A stretch of DNA of 10,408 bases from Acidobacteriota bacterium (GTDB lineage Bacteria; Acidobacteriota; Vicinamibacteria; Vicinamibacterales; UBA2999). This document shows positions 6,064 to 10,408 of this stretch, piece after piece. The position numbers and the translations under genes are program-made. Numbering within the stretch: the first letter of the stretch is position 1; each line of letters begins with the position of its first letter. The stretch covers positions 1-10,408 of the forward strand of contig CANIAI010000044.1 of the NCBI GenBank assembly GCA_947465275.1, given 5' to 3'. Below the pieces are notes generated by a model. It searched no databases, was not told the origin of the DNA, and saw nothing but the letters and a program-made list of their open reading frames with translations.

Positions 6064-7185
6064 TCAGGCCGAGACGATGTTGGACGAGGAGCCCGGAAGG
6101 CTGGCGGGCATCATCCGGAACCGCTGGAAGGGGACGTGGCACTGATACTTCCGGAGGAAGTTCAGGAACTTCTTATAGTCCTCGGGCGGCATGTTGAACG
6201 AGGTGACCAGCAGCTTGTAGTTGCCACGGGTGTGCTCCAGGCCCAGTCGGACAAGTTCGCGCACCTCGTGCCGGGTGAGGTCGCGCGCCATGAAGGGCTC
6301 GTAGACCTCGGACCAGAACGATGCGCCTCCCTGGATCAGCCGGTCGAAGAGCTGCCGGTGCGGCGGGACCGCAGTGCCCGTCGCGGCTGACGACGTGACC
6401 GGTGACGGGCGTTCGCCGGCCCGCAGCACCTCGATCGGCAGGGTGTCCATCGTGACCACGGCGTCGCGGCAGCGGAGGATCAGGCGCTCAGCCACATTCC
6501 GCAGTTCCCGCACGTTCCCGGGCCAGTCGTAGTTGGTGAGCGCCACCAGCGCCTCCGGCCGCACTTCCGGCACCGGCATGCGGTGCGTCTCCGAGAAGTT
6601 TCGGAAGAAGTGATTCAGGAGCATGAACACATCCTCGCGGCGCTCGCGGAGCGGCGGCACGGCGATGTGAATGACGTTCAGGCGGTAATAGAGGTCTTCC
6701 CGGAAGGTCTTCTCGGCCACGTGCTCGAGCAGGCGCCGGTGGGTTGCGGTGATGACCCGGACGTCGAGCGGCGGCAGGGTACGGTCGGAACCGACACGCT
6801 GAATCTCGCCGGTCTCGAGGAACCTGAGGAGAATCGCCTGCATCCGCAGGCTCATCTCGCCCACTTCGTCCATCAGCATCGTGCCGCCGTGGGAGGCCTC
6901 GAGCCACCCGCGCTTGTCGCGGTGCGCGTCGGTGAAGCTGCCCTTGACGTGGCCGAACAGTTCGGATTCGAGCAGGCCGTCCGGGAACCCCGCGCAGTTG
7001 ATCGTGACGAACGGACCGTTCGCCCGGGCGCTGCCTTCGTGAATCAGGCGCGCGACGATCTCCTTGCCGACGCCGCTCTCCCCGGTGATGAGCACCTTGG
7101 CGTCCGATCTGGACGCGTGCTGGATCTCCTCTTCAACACCACGAATTGCGGTGCTGACCCCGACCATCGTGACCGACTTCTTCAT
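6064..7185 (-). CDS. Sigma-54-dependent transcriptional activator without sensory domain (activator 1)
   Basis: AAA+ enhancer-binding protein of 373 residues that would remodel sigma-54 RNA polymerase. The ATPase starts almost at residue 1 with no receiver, GAF or PAS domain. Walker A is GESGVGKE (35-42). The sigma-54 contact loop is GSFTDA (82-87) instead of the common GAFTGA. Walker B is GTMLMDE (101-107), sensor I lies in TATHR (146-150), the arginine region is FREDLYYRLNV (161-171), and WPGNVREL is at 221-228. After a 50-residue linker comes a C-terminal domain (about 278-357) shared with activator 2. It ends in a Fis-like helix-turn-helix (LGLEHTRGNYKLLVTSFNM) plus DYKKFLNFLRKYQC. The ATG at 7185 is used because the N-terminus then lines up with activator 2; the GGGAG before it is only one base away, which is unusual. 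It lies between the dehydrogenase and epimerase genes. Family call is secure; targets are unknown. Confidence 0.92.
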   Translation of the reverse strand: MKKSVTMVGVSTAIRGVEEEIQHASRSDAKVLITGESGVGKEIVARLIHEGSARANGPFVTINCAGFPDGLLESELFGHVKGSFTDAHRDKRGWLEASHGGTMLMDEVGEMSLRMQAILLRFLETGEIQRVGSDRTLPPLDVRVITATHRRLLEHVAEKTFREDLYYRLNVIHIAVPPLRERREDVFMLLNHFFRNFSETHRMPVPEVRPEALVALTNYDWPGNVRELRNVAERLILRCRDAVVTMDTLPIEVLRAGERPSPVTSSAATGTAVPPHRQLFDRLIQGGASFWSEVYEPFMARDLTRHEVRELVRLGLEHTRGNYKLLVTSFNMPPEDYKKFLNFLRKYQCHVPFQRFRMMPASLPGSSSNIVSA

Positions 7186-7357
7186 GCTCCCGCCAGACGC
7201 AAAACAGGAGAAGCGCCAAGCTCCGGCAGTAGGGGGGGACCACCGGGAGGCGCTTCAGGGGGAATCTCGAAAGTTCCGTGACTGGAGGATTTTCGGTCGA
7301 GGCGGGGCTCTAAGTCAACAGAGAGAAGACGTTTGTGCCTCGGATTGAGAGATTTAA

Positions 7358-7377
7358 TGTCTCCGTTCAGGGTGACA
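7358..7377. promoter_or_regulatory. TGTC...GACA inverted-repeat site 1 (candidate activator binding site)
   Basis: The site has half-sites TGTC (7358-7361) and GACA (7374-7377) around a CCGTTCAGGG core. The core is the exact reverse complement of that in site 2, 40 bases away. It lies about 170-190 bases upstream of activator 1, a normal distance for an upstream activator sequence. No sigma-54 core promoter was found between it and the gene on the minus strand; a weak TTGACT...GAAAAT sigma-70-like pair exists at about 7310-7281. Which protein binds is unknown. Confidence 0.4.
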
Positions 7378-7398
7378 GTGGGTCATTGACCGATCCAA

Positions 7399-7417
7399 TG
7401 TCCCCCTGAACGGGACA
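7399..7417. promoter_or_regulatory. TGTC...GACA inverted-repeat site 2 (candidate activator binding site)
   Basis: The site has half-sites TGTC (7399-7402) and GACA (7414-7417) around CCCTGAACGG, ending two bases before the dehydrogenase stop codon. It shares a 15-base block with site 1 in inverted orientation, with one mismatch. Centre-to-centre spacing is about 40 bases, near four helical turns. A small palindrome GGTCA-T-TGACC (7381-7391) lies between the two sites. Read as RNA the two sites could also pair into a long stem behind the dehydrogenase gene, so a transcript-end role is an alternative. Confidence 0.4.
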
Positions 7418-7418
7418 G

Positions 7419-8792
7419 CTAGACGAGGGCGGGCGACTCGCGATGGGCGGCGTTGTGCTTCGAGGCGCCGAGTCGGACGACATGCGGCTGCGGATCCTTG
7501 ATCGCGTTCCGTGTGTCGACGACCACACGGCCAGCCTTCTGCAACGCCGCGTAATCGAACTTCGAATGATCGGTCACGATGACCACGCAGTCGTAGCTGC
7601 CGGGGGCGAGGCCGGCCACGTCGACGTTGACCAGGTCGCGTCCACCCTGCCAGTGACGGCCGGACAACGCGGGGACGTGCGGGTCGGTGTACGACAGTTC
7701 GGCGCCGCGCTCCTCGAGCAGCGTCAGCAGATCGAGCGCGGGCGACTCACGGATGTCGTCGACGTCCTTCTTGTACGCGACGCCGGCCACGAGCACGCGC
7801 GACCCGCGCAGCGGCAGGCGGATGCTGTTCAGCGCGTCGCCGATCAGCGACACCACGTAATGCGGCATGGCCCCGTTCACGGCGCCGGCAAGTTCGATGA
7901 ACCGCGCCTCGAAGCCTGACTGGCGCGCCTTCCACGACAGGTAGAACGGGTCGACCGGAATGCAGTGACCGCCGAGCCCGGGGCCGGGGTAGAACGGCAT
8001 GAAGCCGAAGGGCTTGGTGGCCGCCGCGCGCACCACTTCCCAGACGTCGATGCCGAGTCGATCGCACATCAGCGCGAGCTCGTTCACCAGGCCGATATTG
8101 ACGGCGCGGAAGGTGTTCTCGAGCAGCTTGACCATCTCGGCGACGCTTGGCGACGACACCGGAACGACGGTCGTCACGGCCGCACCGTACAGCGCCTGCG
8201 TCAGCGTCGAGCACGCCGGGGTGTAGCCCCCGACGACCTTGGGCACATTGTGGGTGCCGAATGTCGGGTTCGACGGGTCGATGCGCTCTGGCGAGAACGC
8301 CAGGAAGAAGTCCTTCCCGGCCTTGAGGCCGTTGCGTTCCAGGATCGGCAGGACGAGGTCTTCAGTGGTGCCGGGATACGTCGTCGACTCCAGGATGATC
8401 AGCATCCCCGGGTGCAGCCGTTTCGCAATCTCCTCGGTGGCAGACACGATGTAGGACAGGTCGGGGTCCTTCGTCTTCCGGAGCGGCGTCGGCACGCAGA
8501 TGTTGATCGTGTCGAGGTCGTGGATGACGTCGAAGTCGGTGCTGGCGCGGAGCAGATCCTTGGTGCGGAACTCCGCCAGGACCTCCGTGGGCACGTCGTC
8601 GATGTACGACCGGCCGGCCTCGATGGACGCCACCTTGGCGGTATCGAGGTCGAGGCCCATGGTCCGGTAGCCGGCACGCGCGAATTCCACCGCGAGAGGC
8701 AGACCAACGTATCCGAGACCAATCACCCCCGCGCGTACGTCGCGCGAGCGGATCTTGGCCAGCAGGGAATCAGCGAGAGCAGGCATAGTCAT
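7419..8792 (-). CDS. Nucleotide-sugar 6-dehydrogenase (UDP-GlcNAc / UDP-glucose 6-dehydrogenase family)
   Basis: Protein of 457 residues that would oxidise C6 of a UDP-hexose to the uronic acid with two NAD+. The N-terminal Rossmann motif GVIGLGYVGLPLA is at about 22-34. The DTINICVPTPL block (94-104) and ESTTYPGTTED (135-145) belong to the UDP-glucose/GDP-mannose dehydrogenase family. AFSPERIDP (165-173) follows, then the central dimer helix with LLENTFRAVNIGLVNELA (223-240). The catalytic Cys is in PGLGGHCIPVDPFYLSWKAR (Cys about 277). The C-terminal UDP-binding half includes GVAYKKDVDDIRESPALDL (337-355). The GHCIPVDPFYLSWKAR form is typical of the WbpA/TviB-like UDP-GlcNAc branch, but UDP-glucose cannot be excluded. 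I use the ATG at 8792 (MTMPALAD...). The open frame extends to 8840 but would reach past the inferred transcription start near 8826 of the upstream sigma-54 promoter. No strong ribosome site is visible before 8792. Confidence 0.9.
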   Translation of the reverse strand: MTMPALADSLLAKIRSRDVRAGVIGLGYVGLPLAVEFARAGYRTMGLDLDTAKVASIEAGRSYIDDVPTEVLAEFRTKDLLRASTDFDVIHDLDTINICVPTPLRKTKDPDLSYIVSATEEIAKRLHPGMLIILESTTYPGTTEDLVLPILERNGLKAGKDFFLAFSPERIDPSNPTFGTHNVPKVVGGYTPACSTLTQALYGAAVTTVVPVSSPSVAEMVKLLENTFRAVNIGLVNELALMCDRLGIDVWEVVRAAATKPFGFMPFYPGPGLGGHCIPVDPFYLSWKARQSGFEARFIELAGAVNGAMPHYVVSLIGDALNSIRLPLRGSRVLVAGVAYKKDVDDIRESPALDLLTLLEERGAELSYTDPHVPALSGRHWQGGRDLVNVDVAGLAPGSYDCVVIVTDHSKFDYAALQKAGRVVVDTRNAIKDPQPHVVRLGASKHNAAHRESPALV

Positions 8793-8835
8793 CGTGTGCA
8801 ATCCGTATCTGGAAGGAACCCTTCGAGCTCCGGTT

Positions 8836-8851
8836 CGCAAGAGCGTTGCCG
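8836..8851 (-). promoter_or_regulatory. Sigma-54 (-24/-12) promoter of the dehydrogenase gene
   Basis: The minus strand, 8851 to 8836, reads CGGCAACGCTCTTGCG. GGCA and TTGC match the sigma-54 consensus, and GG (8850-8849) to GC (8838-8837) spacing is exactly ten bases. The first T and the middle CG of the consensus differ. Transcription would begin near 8826, giving a leader of about 34 bases before the ATG at 8792, which is a sensible distance. A weaker overlapping match with the same spacing (GGCTTGAGCGCTGC) lies 26 bases further upstream, at about 8876-8863. Confidence 0.6.
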
Positions 8852-8885
8852 ATCCAGGGCGTTGCAGCGCTCAAGCCGCCAAATT

Positions 8886-8926
8886 GGGGCTAAACCGTGA
8901 AGACCGGGGCTAAAACCGCGTGAAAG
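8886..8926. repeat. Tandem direct repeat, period about 20 bases
   Basis: GGGGCTAAACCG-TGAAG at 8886-8902 is repeated as GGGGCTAAAACCGCGTGAAAG-like sequence at 8906-8926, with small insertions. The copies are about two helical turns apart and lie 36-76 bases upstream of the dehydrogenase -24 element. That position suits protein binding on one face of the DNA. No known regulator motif is recognised. Confidence 0.4.
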
Positions 8927-8996
8927 GCCTGCAATCGAGCCCTCCCTGCGCGGCATCCGAAAACACCATCTATTTCCACCCGGGGGCAGACTTTTG

Positions 8997-9020
8997 TCCA
9001 TCGATGGAAGGTGAACTTCC
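8997..9020. promoter_or_regulatory. Overlapping palindromes in the middle of the divergent region
   Basis: TCCATCGATGGA (8997-9008) is a perfect 12-base palindrome. GGAAG-GTGAA-CTTCC (9006-9020) is a 5-base-arm inverted repeat overlapping it by three bases. They lie about 150 bases upstream of the dehydrogenase -24 element and about 115-140 bases upstream of the activator 2 -24 element. That is where sigma-54 activators commonly bind. Function is inferred from position and symmetry only. Confidence 0.35.
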
Positions 9021-9135
9021 CGCCTGTGCGATGTCCGGTATCCGGCCAGTGCCCGTCGGTCGCTGTTCGGCAGACATTAGTTAAGAGTTCTTCACCAGCA
9101 ACTTAGCCCAGTCCCGGATGAGGCAGCGCGAGCTT

Positions 9136-9151
9136 TGGCTGCCGACTTGCA
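9136..9151 (+). promoter_or_regulatory. Sigma-54 (-24/-12) promoter of activator 2
   Basis: The plus strand reads TGGCTGCCGACTTGCA. TGGC, TTGC and the final A match the consensus, and GG (9137-9138) to GC (9149-9150) spacing is exactly ten bases. The start of transcription would be near 9162, leaving about 175 untranslated bases before the ATG at 9338. Because the downstream gene is itself a sigma-54 activator, positive autoregulation or a cascade from activator 1 is plausible. Confidence 0.65.
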
Positions 9152-9194
9152 CTAGAGCTGCCCGCACCCAAATTTCCGGCTGCTGCAGTGTGCC

Positions 9195-9211
9195 CCGCGC
9201 GTGGTGCGCGG
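9195..9211 (+). promoter_or_regulatory. Leader hairpin of activator 2
   Basis: CCGCGC (9195-9200) and GCGCGG (9206-9211) form a perfect 6-base stem with a GTGGT loop. A second perfect inverted repeat, GAACCG-G-CGGTTC, follows at 9248-9260. Both lie in the inferred untranslated leader. They could affect mRNA stability or bind a protein, but in DNA this GC-rich chance pairing is easy. Confidence 0.25.
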
Positions 9212-9337
9212 TCGTGCCTGGTCTTGCCCGGGGCTCCTCCGCTGTCTGAACCGGCGGTTCTGAGCCTCTCGTGCAATCGGCACGTCCCGCGTCAACCGAC
9301 AGGCCGGGCCGCGGCTTCGGCTTTCGAGAGGACAGGG

Positions 9338-10405
9338 ATGAGAGGCCTTCGGCCAAACACGCTGGTCGGCGACAGTGCGGCGATGCTCGATCTGAAGTCG
9401 GAGATCGAACGCGTCGCGCGATCCGACGCTAAGGTCCTGGTGACGGGGGAGAGCGGCTCGGGCAAGGAGCTGGTCGCCGAAGCCATCCACAGCGGCAGCG
9501 CCAGGGCCGACAAGCCATTCGTCGCGGTCAACTGCGCGGGGATGCCCGAGACGCTCCTCGAATCGGAGTTGTTCGGGCACGTCCGCGGCAGCTTTACCGG
9601 CGCCTACCGTGACAAGGAAGGCAAGCTCGGGATGGCCGACCAGGGCACGATGTTCCTCGACGAGATCGGTGAGATGACCCTGCGCATGCAGGGGCTCCTC
9701 CTCCGTTTCCTCGAGACAGGCGAACTGCAGCGCGTTGGCGCTGACCGGCTGGTCGAGCGGGTGAACGTGCGCGTCGTCGCCGCCACGAACCGGAACCTTC
9801 GCGAAATGATCGCGCAGGGGACGTTCCGCGAGGATCTTTTCTATCGGCTGAATGTGATCCACCTGATGGTGCCGCCGCTGCGGGATCGCCGTCAGGACAT
9901 CCCCAGGCTCGCCAACCACTTCCTGCAGTCGTTCACGCGGGACGTCACGACTGCGCGTGAGTTCTCACCAGACGCGATGGAATTGCTGGTCGAGTACAAC
10001 TGGCCCGGCAACGTCCGCGAGCTGCAGAACGTCGTCGAACGCCTCGCGGTGACCGTGAGGACCGAATCAATCCGGAAGAGCGACCTGCCGATTGAGATCA
10101 GGACAAGGCCCGGCTCAGCTGCAGCCCCCCGGCGTGAACGTCGCCGGACGGTTGCCGATGAACTGTACCGGCGGCTCACGCATGAGCGCGAGTCGTTCTG
10201 GTCGGCGGTCTATCCGCTCTACATGCAGCGGGAGATCACACGGTCCAACGTGCGTGACGTCGTGCGGATGGGACTCGAGGAAGCACGCGGGAACTACAAG
10301 ATCGTGGCGCGGCTGTTCAACCTGGAACCGAACGACTACAAGCGGTTCCTGAACTTCCTGCGAAAACACGACTGCCAGCTGCCGTTCAAGGAGTACCGGC
10401 AATAA
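9338..10405 (+). CDS. Sigma-54-dependent transcriptional activator without sensory domain (activator 2)
   Basis: AAA+ enhancer-binding protein of 355 residues, a clear paralogue of activator 1. The ATPase begins at about residue 8 with no sensory domain. Walker A is GESGSGKE (37-44), the sigma-54 contact loop is GSFTGA (84-89), Walker B GTMFLDE (103-109), sensor I AATNR (148-152), the arginine region FREDLFYRLNV (163-173), and WPGNVREL is at 222-229. The C-terminal 80 residues match those of activator 1 without gaps (about 53% identical by my count). They include a Fis-like helix-turn-helix (GLEEARGNYKIVARLFNLE) and DYKRFLNFLRKHDC. The ATG at 9338 has GAGAGG/AGGG just upstream. The frame stays open to a GTG at 9188, but that stretch has weaker third-position GC and no ribosome site, so it is treated as leader. 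The gene is complete; the stop TAA is three bases from the window end. It has its own sigma-54 promoter and diverges from the dehydrogenase. Confidence 0.93.
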   Translation: MRGLRPNTLVGDSAAMLDLKSEIERVARSDAKVLVTGESGSGKELVAEAIHSGSARADKPFVAVNCAGMPETLLESELFGHVRGSFTGAYRDKEGKLGMADQGTMFLDEIGEMTLRMQGLLLRFLETGELQRVGADRLVERVNVRVVAATNRNLREMIAQGTFREDLFYRLNVIHLMVPPLRDRRQDIPRLANHFLQSFTRDVTTAREFSPDAMELLVEYNWPGNVRELQNVVERLAVTVRTESIRKSDLPIEIRTRPGSAAAPRRERRRTVADELYRRLTHERESFWSAVYPLYMQREITRSNVRDVVRMGLEEARGNYKIVARLFNLEPNDYKRFLNFLRKHDCQLPFKEYRQ

Positions 10406-10408
10406 CCA

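Larger units (their letters stand above)
8793..9337. other. 545-base divergent regulatory region between dehydrogenase and activator 2
   Basis: I see no gene in this gap. In order it holds the dehydrogenase sigma-54 promoter (8836-8851), a 20-base-period direct repeat (8886-8926), a palindrome (8997-9008) and an overlapping hairpin (9006-9020). Then come a GC-rich stretch with a possible TGTC/GACA-like element ending in CAGACATTA (9071-9079), the activator 2 sigma-54 promoter (9136-9151), and a leader of about 175 bases with two small perfect inverted repeats. Regulatory signals between the two promoters could serve both directions. Confidence 0.55.

Noticed and set aside
7186..7230. TTGGCGC...TTTTGCG on the minus strand as a sigma-54 promoter for activator 1
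   Set aside because: GG to GC spacing is 15 bases instead of 10; the correctly spaced position has GT, so it does not qualify.
7965..8900. 311-codon plus-strand open frame opposite the dehydrogenase
   Set aside because: It mirrors the codon bias of the dehydrogenase on the other strand. It has no recognisable domain and no ribosome site evidence.
9188..9337. Fifty-residue N-terminal extension of activator 2 from a GTG at 9188
   Set aside because: It has lower third-position GC than the gene body and no ribosome site, and activator 1 has no counterpart. The ATG at 9338 has a strong ribosome site. It remains a minor possibility.

Overview
The window is GC-rich, densely coded bacterial chromosome with strongly GC-biased third codon positions, short gaps and start/stop overlaps. 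No rRNA, tRNA, CRISPR array, insertion sequence or phage gene is visible. The sensorless sigma-54 activators, nucleotide-sugar enzymes and general gene style would fit a soil Acidobacteriota (Vicinamibacteria-like) or deltaproteobacterial-type genome. That placement is an inference from gene style, not from a marker gene.

Left block (1-3893, all minus strand): a tight five-gene operon read right to left. It encodes a fused substrate-binding protein/permease of the polar amino acid ABC family, its ATPase, an unrecognised protein with about six membrane segments, a class I SAM-dependent methyltransferase, and the first 31 codons of a second probable methyltransferase that runs off the window. 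Junctions are a 1-base overlap or gaps of 2-7 bases, so the genes are very likely co-transcribed.

Middle (3894-4625): a 249-base divergent intergenic region, then a plus-strand gene for a degenerate response-regulator receiver in which the phospho-acceptor Asp is replaced by Glu. A good sigma-54 (-24/-12) promoter lies just upstream of it.

Right block (4644-10405): nucleotide-sugar genes and two paralogous sigma-54 activators. On the minus strand, read right to left, are a UDP-N-acetylglucosamine/UDP-glucose 6-dehydrogenase-type enzyme, sensorless activator 1, a UDP-glucuronate-4-epimerase-type SDR, and a 106-residue hypothetical protein translationally coupled to it. Activator 2 diverges from the dehydrogenase across a 545-base region that carries a candidate sigma-54 promoter in each direction, with palindromes and a direct repeat between them.

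How it may work together: dehydrogenase plus 4-epimerase would make a UDP-hexuronic acid (UDP-GlcA/GalA or UDP-GlcNAcA/GalNAcA) for exopolysaccharide, capsule or O-antigen. Three candidate sigma-54 promoters and two sigma-54 activators in 6 kb suggest a locally wired sigma-54 switch over polysaccharide precursor supply. Neither activator has an N-terminal sensory domain, and the sigma-54-driven pseudo-receiver is a candidate extra regulatory part. The wiring is inference; the promoters and domain content are read from the sequence.
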